DNA of 38,670 bases, taken from Candidatus Nomurabacteria bacterium (lineage in GTDB: Bacteria > Patescibacteriota > Minisyncoccia > Phycocordibacterales > UBA9973). Shown here piece by piece: positions 24,926-32,583 of this stretch (its first letter is position 1; each line of letters starts with the position of its first letter). The stretch lies in NCBI GenBank assembly GCA_023267315.1, contig JAHFNN010000008.1, forward strand, positions 1-38,670, read 5' to 3'. A program made the position numbers and the translations under genes. Below the pieces are notes generated by a model. That model did no database searches. It worked only from the letters and a program-made list of their open reading frames with translations, and had not been told where the DNA came from.

Positions 24926-25012
24926 GTGTTTTTTAGAAAACATTACGGAGGCTGACGAGCCGAGTATAGAAAATCTAAAGCCTTAGATTATTCGCGTTTT
25001 CTAAAAGAACAC
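24926..25012. repeat. 87-bp inverted-repeat element folding as a three-way junction
   Basis: The ends GTGTTTTTTAGAAAAC (24926-24941) and GTTTTCTAAAAGAACAC (24996-25012) pair as 16 bp with one bulge. Inside are two perfect small hairpins: GGCT-GACG-AGCC (24950-24961) and AATCTAA-AGCC-TTAGATT (24972-24989). No target-site duplication is visible at the edges and no ORF lies inside. It could be a regulatory RNA element upstream of ruvB on the - strand, or a small MITE-like element. Confidence 0.65.
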
Positions 25013-25023
25013 CCGAATAGCCC

Positions 25024-25052
25024 TTGACTTTATATTTAGTGTATGCTATACT
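25024..25052 (+). promoter_or_regulatory. Canonical promoter in the ruvB-pilB gap
   Basis: TTGACT (25024-25029), 17 nt, TATACT (25047-25052). No protein gene follows on this strand before the pilB terminator, so its likely product is RNA. An AU-rich hairpin, GGTTTTTT-AAGT-AAAAAACC, lies at 25099-25118 downstream. Confidence 0.65.
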
Positions 25053-25157
25053 ATCTGCAAATATATTTCGCCAACACTATTATAGCATTTATTTAGAGGG
25101 TTTTTTAAGTAAAAAACCTATACACAGTTTCTCCACAGGATAACCCACAGATTTGAC

Positions 25158-25185
25158 TTGGTGTCTCTTGTGTCTTGTATATAAT
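25158..25185 (+). promoter_or_regulatory. Second promoter, directly before the candidate RNA
   Basis: TTGGTG (25158-25163), 16 nt, TATAAT (25180-25185). A TTGACT at 25153 is also present but spaced 21 nt. Predicted transcription start is about 25192. Confidence 0.55.
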
Positions 25186-25191
25186 TCTATC

Positions 25192-25404
25192 TGCACGCAC
25201 TTTGAATTGAAAAGAGGGAATAAATCTCTAAGCAATCAGCCGTTCGGCTCTAGGCGCCTACTAAGGACGTTTTGGTCATGTTTACATGTACTGGTGCTAT
25301 CCTCGGTCTTCGTTTTACTTTCGGAGTTTACTTTGAAAGGATTGTTTAGAGATTTATCTTCTCTTTCTCCACAAAATAAAAAATCCCCATATGGGGATTT
25401 TTTA
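25192..25404 (+). ncRNA. Candidate structured non-coding RNA, about 213 nt
   Basis: The stretch has a promoter, a strong fold and a terminator, but no convincing ORF. TAAATCTCTAAGCAATC (25221-25237) pairs with GATTGTTTAGAGATTTA (25340-25356): 17 bp with one wobble. AAAGAG (25211-25216) with CTCTTT (25361-25366) extends this to about 27 bp across a nearly paired 4x4 gap. The roughly 100-nt apical part has a hairpin AGCC-GUUC-GGCU (25238-25249) and possible stems GGCGCC with GGUGCU and CUUCG with CGGAG. A perfect terminator (25378-25403) ends it. I cannot match it to tmRNA, RNase P RNA, SRP RNA or 6S RNA by their conserved motifs. A diverged form of one of them is not excluded. Confidence 0.55.
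25378..25403. terminator. Bidirectional terminator between candidate RNA and pilB
   Basis: AAAAAATCCCCAT and ATGGGGATTTTTT form a perfect 26-nt palindrome, with more T after it. It ends the candidate RNA (+) and the pilB mRNA (-). Confidence 0.9.
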
Positions 25405-25409
25405 TTTTT

Positions 25410-27110
25410 TTACTCTTCAGTTAATACCACTACTCCTTCGAGTTCTTCGAGTGAGGTGACACCTTTCATGACTTTAATCACCCCATCTTCTTTCATATCA
25501 AGAATTCCTTGTTTTCTCGCAACACGTTTAATCTCTCGCTCTGATGGATTTTCTGGAATTATTTTTTCAATATTCTCATCAGTATAAATTGCTTCAAATA
25601 CTCCGATCTGGCCTTTATATCCTAAGTTGTTACATTTCTCGCATCCAACTGGTCCCCACATTTCTATTTCCTGATCTTTGTTTACTCCATAAAAAGATAA
25701 ATCTTTACCATCTGCAGCTGCATCATCAAGCACCTTTTTCATGCGTGCGCGTTCTTCATCAGTCGGAACTTTTTTCTGTTTGCAATTTACGCAAAGTTTT
25801 CGCACGAGTCGTTGTGCCATTGAAAGTGAAAGTGCTGAAACAAGAATCTTTGGATTTATTTTAAGTTCAATCAATCGAGGGATCACTCCGGCCGCGTTGT
25901 TGGTATGGAGTGTTGAGAAGAAGAGGTGACCGGTGAGTGCTGATTCCACGGCAATCTTTGCTGTTTCGTCGTCGCGGATTTCTCCCACCATGATTACATC
26001 TGGATCTTGTCGTAACACTGAGCGGAGACCATCCAAGAATGTGTATCCTTTTGTTTCTTCTACTTGCGTCTGAGTAATACCTGCTAAATGATATTCGATT
26101 GGGTCTTCAATGGTGATGATTTTGATTTCTGGAGAATAAATTCGTCGTAAAAAAGCATAGAGTGTCGTGGTTTTACCAGATCCAGTCGGACCAGTCACCA
26201 AGATCATTCCATTTGGTTTCTTAATTTCTCGCTGTATCACTTCGAATAATTTTGGTTCAATACCGAGCTCTTCAAGTTTTACCTTAATTGCTTTTGGATT
26301 CAATATTCGCATGACGATTGACTCACCGTACGCTCCTGGAATGAGAGAGGTACGCATACTAATCTCATCTTCTTTTATAAAAATTGAAAAGCGGCCGTCT
26401 TGTGCATTCTTGTCGGTGGTTATTTTCATTCCTGAGAGGAGTTTGATTCGTGAATCAAGTAAGTGAAATACATCGTGACCGAAGTGCATTACATCTTGTA
26501 GATATCCATCGAGACGGAATCGTAGACGCACATCCTTCTCTTCAGGTTCAATGTGCACATCAGATGCATTGAGTGCGATTGCGCCAGCTAAAATGATTTC
26601 AAGCATACGCGAAATCTTATGCACTTTTTTATCTTGAGCCGCTGCTTCAATAACTTTTTCAACATCTTGAAATGTTTTAATCTGTTCACCGAGGGAAAGT
26701 AGTGTGTCTCCGGAAACATCAAGACCGCCGACACGTGATTGTTCTGCCTGTGAGAGTTCTTTATAACGCTCCCAAACTTTTGCCAAGCTCGCATTCGAAG
26801 CCATGAAAAGAATCGGGGTGTATCCTTTTTCAGTCAGTTCATTTTTGAGTGCCAATACTTCTGGTTGTTCTGGGGCGCGTACTGCGATGTGAATTTTTTT
26901 ACCGAGTATTTTAAATGGAGCGACACCGATTTTTTTGGCGAGTTCTTCTGGTACGACACGCAATGCTTCATTTTCGACGATGACGGTAGAGAGATCCGCG
27001 TAGGGAACACCATACTTTACTTGTGCGAGTGTTGCCACGAGTTCTTCCTCCTCTCTTTTCTTGAAATCTTCAAGTTGTTTCTGCTCTTTTTCTTCATCAA
27101 AGGGGATCAT
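25410..27110 (-). CDS. pilB: Type IV pilus assembly / type II secretion ATPase (PilB/GspE)
   Basis: The 566-residue ATPase begins with a charged helix (1-30) and a GspE N-terminal-like domain (about 35-125: VPYADLSTVIVENEALRVVPEE). The core follows, with DVHIEPEEKDVRLRFRLDG, Walker A GPTGSGKTTT (about 306-315), the Asp box IEDPIEYHL, Walker B GEIRDDETA (about 374-382), and the His box TGHLFFSTLHTNNA. A zinc tetracysteine follows with CVNC (about 440) and CEKC (about 488). It powers extension of type IV pilus-like fibres. No pilin or PilC lies nearby, so the system is scattered. A TATAGT box 6 nt before the ATG suggests a leaderless mRNA. Confidence 0.95.
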   Translation of the reverse strand: MIPFDEEKEQKQLEDFKKREEEELVATLAQVKYGVPYADLSTVIVENEALRVVPEELAKKIGVAPFKILGKKIHIAVRAPEQPEVLALKNELTEKGYTPILFMASNASLAKVWERYKELSQAEQSRVGGLDVSGDTLLSLGEQIKTFQDVEKVIEAAAQDKKVHKISRMLEIILAGAIALNASDVHIEPEEKDVRLRFRLDGYLQDVMHFGHDVFHLLDSRIKLLSGMKITTDKNAQDGRFSIFIKEDEISMRTSLIPGAYGESIVMRILNPKAIKVKLEELGIEPKLFEVIQREIKKPNGMILVTGPTGSGKTTTLYAFLRRIYSPEIKIITIEDPIEYHLAGITQTQVEETKGYTFLDGLRSVLRQDPDVIMVGEIRDDETAKIAVESALTGHLFFSTLHTNNAAGVIPRLIELKINPKILVSALSLSMAQRLVRKLCVNCKQKKVPTDEERARMKKVLDDAAADGKDLSFYGVNKDQEIEMWGPVGCEKCNNLGYKGQIGVFEAIYTDENIEKIIPENPSEREIKRVARKQGILDMKEDGVIKVMKGVTSLEELEGVVVLTEE

Positions 27111-27116
27111 ATATGC

Positions 27117-27122
27117 ACTATA
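27117..27122 (-). promoter_or_regulatory. -10 box of a leaderless pilB promoter
   Basis: On the - strand TATAGT ends 6 nt before the ATG at 27110. No good -35 at the normal spacing. Confidence 0.5.
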
Positions 27123-27203
27123 GTAACTTTTTTTGCTTCTAAAAACAATATTTTTACCTTTATTTTTATGGATTTTAGGCTCATTTGAGGTTTATTGAAG
27201 TAC

Positions 27204-27232
27204 TTGACATTTGTCTCTAAAGATGATATACT
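27204..27232 (+). promoter_or_regulatory. Consensus promoter of a surface-protein gene
   Basis: TTGACA (27204-27209), 17 nt, TATACT (27227-27232), the best promoter of the window. Transcription would start near 27239, leaving a leader of about 76 nt before the ATG at 27315. The upstream in-frame ATG at 27195 lies before the promoter and is rejected as the start. Confidence 0.85.
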
Positions 27233-27314
27233 ACACACAGTTCTTAACATAATGTTATTTTCCCGGCTGCCGCCTGGAAATCTATATACTGACAAACCTT
27301 TAAACCGTAACGAA

Positions 27315-28982
27315 ATGAAAAAGTACATTATTCTGTTCATTAACATGCTCCTGCTACATGCTGGAGCTCAAGCGCAATTAACTAGAAGCGAAGCTTCAGG
27401 GGTTGCTAACTATTTACCACATGCTGACTTATCAGTGATGGGCCATGGATTTTTTGACAAGAGGGAACACTCCATCAAGGAGATCTTTACTGCCGAAGAA
27501 AAAATGCGTCTCAACAATGATGCATCAGCACTGCTTGTAGATAAAGCTGGTGTGCGTGTACCACAACGTTTGTATGAAGATGCAAATGTTGCCATTCTTA
27601 ATTTTTACTTTGATTTTTATCAAGTAAAAATGACTGATGGATCACAGTTCCATGTTACCAGCAAGAATATCTCTCGGATGACTAGTGCAAGTACTATTAA
27701 AACCTTAAATGTTGATTCAGTTCTTACTACAAGAGTAAGTCCTGACATGAACAAGGTTGAATGGTATGTACGTGCAATTCGTCCAGGTGAGAAATTCTTA
27801 GCATTAGACCTTTCGAGGCTTCCAGAAGTTTCGGGTACCTATCCGATAATTTATTGGAAATCAAATCTCTGTGTTAATCCTAATGTTCCACTCCTTCAGA
27901 GTGAACGGATAGAAGAGAAACGCAGTGATGCTGATGAAGGTGGTAGAGAAATTACCCCAGAGGAACAACCAGAAGAACAAAGGCAAGAAAAAGTTATTGA
28001 AAAAGTGTATGAATATGAATACATCAATGACTATTACACTCCTGGGTATCTTCCAATTGTTTCATACATGCCGTCCGTATCTTACGGAGTTGGTATGTAC
28101 ATGGCTCCGATGATTCAAGAATCACAACCATGCTGCTGTGGTGGTTCGACTATTGTTAACAATAATTCGTATGTAAACAATACGACGATTGTTAATCCAA
28201 GACCTGATCCAAATCCCAAACCAAAAGATGATGGTGGTCCTACAAAAGGCCCAAACGGTGACGGAGGTCCCGTAAAAGGTCCCAATGGTGGAACAAGTCT
28301 TACTGATGGAACTGGTGATAAGGGAAGCAACGGCCAAGGCGATGGTGGTCCAAACAAGGGTGGTAATCGTATGTCCGATCCATCCAAGGGAGGAAATGAT
28401 TATCGCAGTGGACGTACTGCTCAAGTACAAGGAACTACTGATGCCACTAAACAGGCACGCACAAATTCCAGTACTGATGAGTATCGTCACCCAGACCGTA
28501 CTGCGATGACTCGTGCAAACGATAAAACCCAAATGCAGCCCACTAGAAATAATGGAGCACAAGGGTCAAATCGTACCGAACAACAAAATTCTGGTACACG
28601 TAGTTATCACAGCCCCGCAAATCAGCCTGGTAGAAGTACTTCCGCAAATGGTAATCTGAACAATCAACGTCCTCAGTCAAATCGTGAATATCATGCAGCA
28701 GGAAATCGTAACCAATCGAATCCAAGTTATGGTCAACAACAACGACCACAACAGTATGATATGAACAGACAACAGAGCGGCGGAGGAAGCAGACAGCCAA
28801 ATTATGCTGGTCGTATGAATCAACCAACCCCATACAATCGTCCGTCGATGAATAATAATTCAGCGCCGCGCGTAAGCAATGTGGGTATGAGATCTCCATC
28901 TATGGGTGCTCCGTCTATGTCTCGTCCAGTAATGGCTCAGGCTATGGGTGCGCCTAGTGGTGGACAAAGAAGAGGTAGGTAA
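27315..28982 (+). CDS. Exported protein with folded N-terminal half and disordered Gly/Asn/Gln-rich tail
   Basis: The 555-residue protein starts with a signal peptide (MKKYIILFINMLLLHAGAQAQ). A folded part of about 170 residues follows with Tyr/Phe-rich strands (ILNFYFDFYQVKM, VEWYVRAIRPGEKFLALDL, PIIYWKS). After a Glu/Gln/Lys-rich linker (about 200-235) there are YEYEYINDYYTPGYLP, a CCCGG cluster and an Asn-rich stretch. The final 250 residues are low complexity: GG-P-x-K-GPNG repeats, then Asn, Gln, Arg, Ser and Pro-rich sequence ending GGQRRGR. It has its own strong promoter and a 76-nt leader. The AQAQ cleavage site and QA-rich style recall Bacteroidota secreted proteins, so transfer is possible. 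I know no family. Confidence 0.75.
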   Translation: MKKYIILFINMLLLHAGAQAQLTRSEASGVANYLPHADLSVMGHGFFDKREHSIKEIFTAEEKMRLNNDASALLVDKAGVRVPQRLYEDANVAILNFYFDFYQVKMTDGSQFHVTSKNISRMTSASTIKTLNVDSVLTTRVSPDMNKVEWYVRAIRPGEKFLALDLSRLPEVSGTYPIIYWKSNLCVNPNVPLLQSERIEEKRSDADEGGREITPEEQPEEQRQEKVIEKVYEYEYINDYYTPGYLPIVSYMPSVSYGVGMYMAPMIQESQPCCCGGSTIVNNNSYVNNTTIVNPRPDPNPKPKDDGGPTKGPNGDGGPVKGPNGGTSLTDGTGDKGSNGQGDGGPNKGGNRMSDPSKGGNDYRSGRTAQVQGTTDATKQARTNSSTDEYRHPDRTAMTRANDKTQMQPTRNNGAQGSNRTEQQNSGTRSYHSPANQPGRSTSANGNLNNQRPQSNREYHAAGNRNQSNPSYGQQQRPQQYDMNRQQSGGGSRQPNYAGRMNQPTPYNRPSMNNNSAPRVSNVGMRSPSMGAPSMSRPVMAQAMGAPSGGQRRGR

Positions 28983-29010
28983 TTATTGCGCTTGGTAAGT
29001 AATCAACAAA

Positions 29011-29128
29011 TATGGCGGGTTTCAGTAACAGGAATGTTACCCCCGCTATATCTTTAAAGCTCGTCATTTTAATAGAGAAGAATCGTCTACGTAAGTAGAA
29101 TGAACGATTCTCCAATGGTTGGCTTTAA
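29011..29128. other. Folded intergenic segment between two surface-protein genes
   Basis: A hairpin TATGGCGGG with CCCGCTATA (29011-29050, one wobble, inner stem GTAAC/GTTAC) lies 28 nt after the stop codon; it may terminate transcription although no T-run follows. Next, TTAAAGC (29054-29060) pairs with GCTTTAA (29122-29128) around a hairpin AGAATCGT-ACGATTCT with inner CTAC-GTAA-GTAG. The rest of the 227-base gap holds only the next promoter. Confidence 0.5.
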
Positions 29129-29152
29129 CGGTATAGAGTTACATAGAAGTCC

Positions 29153-29181
29153 TTGACTTATATGTCTTAGTATGATATAAT
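29153..29181 (+). promoter_or_regulatory. Canonical promoter of the repeat surface-protein gene
   Basis: TTGACT (29153-29158), 17 nt, TATAAT (29176-29181). Start near 29188, so a leader of about 22 nt before ATG 29210, without Shine-Dalgarno. Confidence 0.85.
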
Positions 29182-29209
29182 AGCAAAGTTAATAAATAAT
29201 CACACATAT

Positions 29210-31702
29210 ATGAAAAATACAGCAAAAATAATTATGTTCGGTGCCGCATTCTTCATCGCAAGCTTTTTTGCGTACGGAAGTCATGCACAAGCAAGCACTG
29301 TTTTTAATACGAATTCAAAAGACTATGCAACAGTCGAAGTTTCTAACTACACACAGAATCCTGGGTGTACTTCATGTTGGAGTTCTTCAGTTAATGCAAA
29401 CCCTGGAGACGTTGTCTCTGTGGAAATTTATTATCACAATACTGGAAGTGAAGCAGCACAGAATACACTCATCAAGCTTTCTCCACAATCAACCGGCCAG
29501 GTAAATTCTCAAACATTTTCAGGCGGAGTTGTTGCTAATAATGCAGGTTACGTTTCTGGATCTGCGACAATCAATCTTTCAAGTCCACAAACATTTACAT
29601 ATATTCCAGGCACCACACGTTGGTACGCTGACAATCAAAATTCTTCAGCAAGTACACTCTTGAGTGGCCAGAATGGTTCTGAGGCATTCAGTGGTGGATT
29701 GAGTCTTGGTACAATCGGATCAGTCCTCGATTGTCCAAATACAAATTCATTTTGTCATCAAGGAGTTGTTGTCTTTCGTTTCCAAGTGGGTGTTACACAA
29801 GCACCACAGCCATGTGTGATCAATAGCTTTACTGCAAATGGATCTACTGGTTCAACAACTATCTCACAGGGAAGTGCTGCAACACTTGCATGGTCAACAT
29901 CGAATTGTACCGCAGCAACTATTTCTCCATATATTGGTACGGTTGTAACGAACGGCACGGTAAGTACTGGTTCGCTTTCAAATTCTGTAACCTATATTCT
30001 TTCAGCTACTGGAAATACTGGTAGTCCAACAAGCCAGGTGACGGTATATACGAATCAAGTTCAACAACAGCCATGTGTGATCAATAGCTTTACTGCATCA
30101 CCATCATCTATTGCTCAATACTCATCATCAACACTTGCATGGTCAACATCTAATTGTACCTCTGCATCGATCTCAAATATCGGTGTTGTAAATACCAGTG
30201 GTAGTACTTCAACTGGTTCACTTTCAAACACGATGACCTACACACTGACGGCTTCTGGAAATTCTGGAAACCCATCAAGTCAGGTGACTGTATCTGTGAA
30301 TCAAATACAGCAGCAGTACTGTACTATCAATAGTTTCTACGCATCACCATCATCAATCAATCAGTATGATTCCGCTACGCTATACTGGTCTACCAATAAT
30401 TGTACTTCTGCATCAATCTCAAACATTGGTACAGTAAATACCAACGGTAGTACTTCAACTGGTTCACTTTCAAACACGATGACGTATACGCTTACTGCGT
30501 ACGGACAAAACGGTAATCCGTCTTCATCAACTACGGTATATGTAAACCAAAATCAACAGCAAAATTATTGTACAATCAATAGTTTCTACGCATCACCATC
30601 ATCACTCAGTCAGCCAGGGTACTCAACACTGTACTGGTCTACAAACAACTGTACTTCAGTTTCAATTTCAAACGTTGGTTCTGTAAATACAAATGGTAGC
30701 GTTTCAACTGGATATATTTCAAATACCACCACATTCATGTTGACTGCGTATGGTAATAACGGAACACAGAATAGTTCTACGACTGTTTCAGTAAATAATG
30801 TAAATGTTGGGAACTTGAGTGTCGCGACAACAGTTGCTACCTCAATCACCAAGTCATCTGCTCGTATTCATGGTCTTGTAACCAATTCAACAAACCAGAA
30901 TGCAACAGGATGGTTTGAATATGGAACCTCAACTGGTCTTGGTCTTACGACTAATACACAATCACTTGGCTCAACGAGTTCACTTGATATGGGGCAAAAT
31001 ATCAATGGTCTCACATCTAATACAACCTATTATTTCCGAGCAGTGGCGCAAGGATACAATGGCAGTATTGTTCGCGGAAACATTGAAAGCTTTACGACAC
31101 TTGAACCATCATCAAACATTGTGTACGTCACTAACAACAACACTACGGTAAATGGTGGGGGAGCGCAGTCACTCGTAGCGCTTACGATTACAACTCCATT
31201 CTCAACTGTTCGCCCTGGTGATAGTGTCTCTTATATTGTTACCTACACAAACATTTCAAAAACAATTCTTTCAAATACGGTGCTTAATGTGAAGTTGCCA
31301 CAGGCAGTAGATTTCACTGGTTCATCAGCTGGTCTCTTCTCAAATGATGATCATTCATTGACCTGGACGATTGGAACATTAAATCCAAAAGATACTGGTA
31401 CAGTGACTATTCAAGGAATGGTTAATAACAAAGGCGAAAATCACGACACATTAATTACTACTGCAACATTGACTTACACACTTCCTGGTGGAGCTCAAGA
31501 TACTGCAATTGCGTACGCAACTCAGACAGTAAATAATGGTAGTGTGCTTGGAGCATTTGCGCTCGGTGCTGGATTTTTCCCAGGACTACTTCTTATCTTG
31601 CTCATCATCCTCATCATTATCTTGCTCATGTACTTTACCCGACGCCGATACGCAGCAGATCAGCATCATAGTGGTCCACCGATGCCACCACCGCATCATT
31701 AA
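29210..31702 (+). CDS. Surface protein with four Cys-pair repeats, DUF11-like domain and C-terminal anchor
   Basis: The 830-residue protein has a signal peptide (residues 1-27, HAQAS). A DUF11-like beta domain follows (about 40-200; VSVEIYYHNTGSEAAQNTLIKL). Four tandem repeats of about 82-87 residues begin at residues 202, 289, 371 and 454. Each starts C-x-INSF and has a W-S-T-x-N-C about 30 residues later, so each probably makes one disulfide. A fibronectin-like domain (about 540-640: WFEYGTS, TTYYFRAVAQ) and a second DUF11-like domain (about 655-770: DSVSYIVTYTNIS, LTWTIGTLNPKDTGTV) follow. The C-terminus has a hydrophobic helix (about 785-810), an RRRY stop and a His/Pro tail. It is probably a stalk or adhesin anchored in the cytoplasmic membrane. 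The gene has its own promoter and terminator. Confidence 0.85.
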   Translation: MKNTAKIIMFGAAFFIASFFAYGSHAQASTVFNTNSKDYATVEVSNYTQNPGCTSCWSSSVNANPGDVVSVEIYYHNTGSEAAQNTLIKLSPQSTGQVNSQTFSGGVVANNAGYVSGSATINLSSPQTFTYIPGTTRWYADNQNSSASTLLSGQNGSEAFSGGLSLGTIGSVLDCPNTNSFCHQGVVVFRFQVGVTQAPQPCVINSFTANGSTGSTTISQGSAATLAWSTSNCTAATISPYIGTVVTNGTVSTGSLSNSVTYILSATGNTGSPTSQVTVYTNQVQQQPCVINSFTASPSSIAQYSSSTLAWSTSNCTSASISNIGVVNTSGSTSTGSLSNTMTYTLTASGNSGNPSSQVTVSVNQIQQQYCTINSFYASPSSINQYDSATLYWSTNNCTSASISNIGTVNTNGSTSTGSLSNTMTYTLTAYGQNGNPSSSTTVYVNQNQQQNYCTINSFYASPSSLSQPGYSTLYWSTNNCTSVSISNVGSVNTNGSVSTGYISNTTTFMLTAYGNNGTQNSSTTVSVNNVNVGNLSVATTVATSITKSSARIHGLVTNSTNQNATGWFEYGTSTGLGLTTNTQSLGSTSSLDMGQNINGLTSNTTYYFRAVAQGYNGSIVRGNIESFTTLEPSSNIVYVTNNNTTVNGGGAQSLVALTITTPFSTVRPGDSVSYIVTYTNISKTILSNTVLNVKLPQAVDFTGSSAGLFSNDDHSLTWTIGTLNPKDTGTVTIQGMVNNKGENHDTLITTATLTYTLPGGAQDTAIAYATQTVNNGSVLGAFALGAGFFPGLLLILLIILIIILLMYFTRRRYAADQHHSGPPMPPPHH
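29813..30805 (+). repeat. Four tandem coding repeats, about 250 bases each
   Basis: Units start at 29813, 30074, 30320 and 30569 (spacing 261, 246 and 249 bases). Units 2 and 3 are the most alike (shared SASISNIG and STSTGSLSNTMTYTLTA), which suggests recent duplication. Unit 4 has diverged in its second half. Confidence 0.85.
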
Positions 31703-31736
31703 TTAATTACATAATGCCTATGTAGCGCAGTCGCTC

Positions 31737-31767
31737 AAAACCTCGAGACTTTAAATCTCGGGGTTTT
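31737..31767 (+). terminator. Intrinsic terminator of the repeat surface-protein gene
   Basis: AAAACCTCGAGA pairs with TCTCGGGGTTTT (12 bp, one wobble) around a 7-nt loop, ending in TTTT and followed by TTATTTTT. Confidence 0.8.
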
Positions 31768-31798
31768 GTTATTTTTGAGTTTGTGATAAATTCACTCC

Positions 31799-32236
31799 AT
31801 GAGAAAAGAATTTACTCAAAAAGAAATAGAAACTGTTGCGAAAGAAGTGCTTTCGTTGATTGATTCACAAAAAACGGGTACAGGCGCAACAGTGGTTGCG
31901 CTCTCGGGAGATCTGGGGGCAGGAAAGACAACCCTAACTCAGAATATCGCAGGGTTGCTTGGGGTTGCTGAAAATGTCATTTCACCCACGTTTGTACTCA
32001 TGAAGCAATACAAAATAGAGCATATCCGATACAAAGTACTTGTGCATATTGATGCCTATCGATTTGATCATTCGAATGAATTACTTAAACTGGGGTGGAA
32101 TGAGTTACTCTCAAACCCTAAAAATTTGGTATTGATTGAGTGGCCAGAACGGGTGGCGGATATCATACCTGTTGATGCGATTCGGCTCACTCTTTCCCAT
32201 AAAGACGAAGAAACACGTTCCATTGACATTTTGTAG
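31799..32236 (+). CDS. tsaE: tRNA threonylcarbamoyladenosine biosynthesis ATPase TsaE
   Basis: The 145-residue protein has Walker A GDLGAGKTTL (37-46), the following SPTFVLMKQY motif, the Walker B-like HIDAYRF with its Asp, and the C-terminal IEWPERVADIIP. This is the complete TsaE pattern. TsaE works with TsaB and TsaD to make the t6A37 modification of tRNAs that read ANN codons. TsaB and TsaD are not in the window. A TGT-GATAAA extended -10-like box 8 nt before the ATG suggests a short or absent leader. Confidence 0.94.
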   Translation: MRKEFTQKEIETVAKEVLSLIDSQKTGTGATVVALSGDLGAGKTTLTQNIAGLLGVAENVISPTFVLMKQYKIEHIRYKVLVHIDAYRFDHSNELLKLGWNELLSNPKNLVLIEWPERVADIIPVDAIRLTLSHKDEETRSIDIL

Positions 32237-32282
32237 TTAAAGAGTAGAGTTTAGAAAAATTCAACCATAAAATTCTTTAAAG

Positions 32283-32507
32283 ATGAAAACTTGTATTTCA
32301 GTAATAATGAATAGGATAAAAAAATTTCCTAATCCAATTTTAGATACTCACTTTTATGCGATGCCTGTCGCTTTCATTACTTGCATATCACTTATTGCAA
32401 CACTCTTTTTCGAGGCTCAGAAAGTTTTTTGGATGAGCACGCTGTCTCTACTTATTTGTATAGTGGGCGCATTCTATATGGCAATGGCGTTTTTAGCGGA
32501 TATCTAA
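32283..32507 (+). CDS. Small two-helix membrane protein
   Basis: The 74-residue ORF (or 66 residues from a second ATG at 32307) has a basic start (MNRIKKFPNP) and two hydrophobic helices (about 27-43 and 50-70) joined by a short FEAQKVFW turn. No family is recognised. It lies 46 nt after tsaE and is followed by a hairpin, so it may share the tsaE transcript. The composition (a clean charged start, two helices, a short turn) supports coding, but a chance ORF cannot be excluded. Confidence 0.5.
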   Translation: MKTCISVIMNRIKKFPNPILDTHFYAMPVAFITCISLIATLFFEAQKVFWMSTLSLLICIVGAFYMAMAFLADI

Positions 32508-32530
32508 AATATTAAAATTAATTGAAAAAT

Positions 32531-32552
32531 AACCGCCCCCTAAAAGGCGGTT
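32531..32552 (+). terminator. Hairpin before polA, probable terminator
   Basis: AACCGCC pairs with GGCGGTT around CCCTAAAA. Only three T follow, so it is a modest terminator. It sits 19 nt before the polA -10 box. Confidence 0.5.
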
Positions 32553-32570
32553 TAACTTTGCCTGAGGTGC

Positions 32571-32576
32571 TATAAT
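32571..32576 (+). promoter_or_regulatory. Extended -10 box of a leaderless polA promoter
   Basis: TGC-TATAAT, a full extended -10, ends 7 nt before the polA ATG at 32584. No -35 is needed with this type of box. Confidence 0.65.
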
Positions 32577-32583
32577 CAGTCTA

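Noticed and set aside
24952..24991. Possible type I hammerhead ribozyme (CUGACGA, then GAAA and a stem ending in U-A)
   Set aside because: The core CUGANGA and GAA are present and a stem III-like hairpin follows, but the segment between them cannot form stem II, and stem I is unpaired next to the core. Chance similarity is more likely.
25153..25587. 144-codon + strand ORF over the candidate RNA and the pilB 3' end
   Set aside because: It crosses a strong terminator and runs antisense into pilB, and its composition is not protein-like.
27195..27314. Longer N-terminus for the exported protein from ATG 27195
   Set aside because: The TTGACA-17-TATACT promoter lies inside this stretch, and the signal peptide starts at 27315.
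28115..28562. Long - strand ORFs opposite the exported protein
   Set aside because: They are shadows of low-complexity Gly/Pro/Asn codons in the real gene and have no start signals.
31716..31767. tRNA-like sequence with D-arm-like GTAGCGCAGTCG and a 7-nt anticodon-like loop CTTTAAA
   Set aside because: There is no T-arm, no matching acceptor stem and wrong spacing. The hairpin is explained as the terminator of the surface-protein gene.
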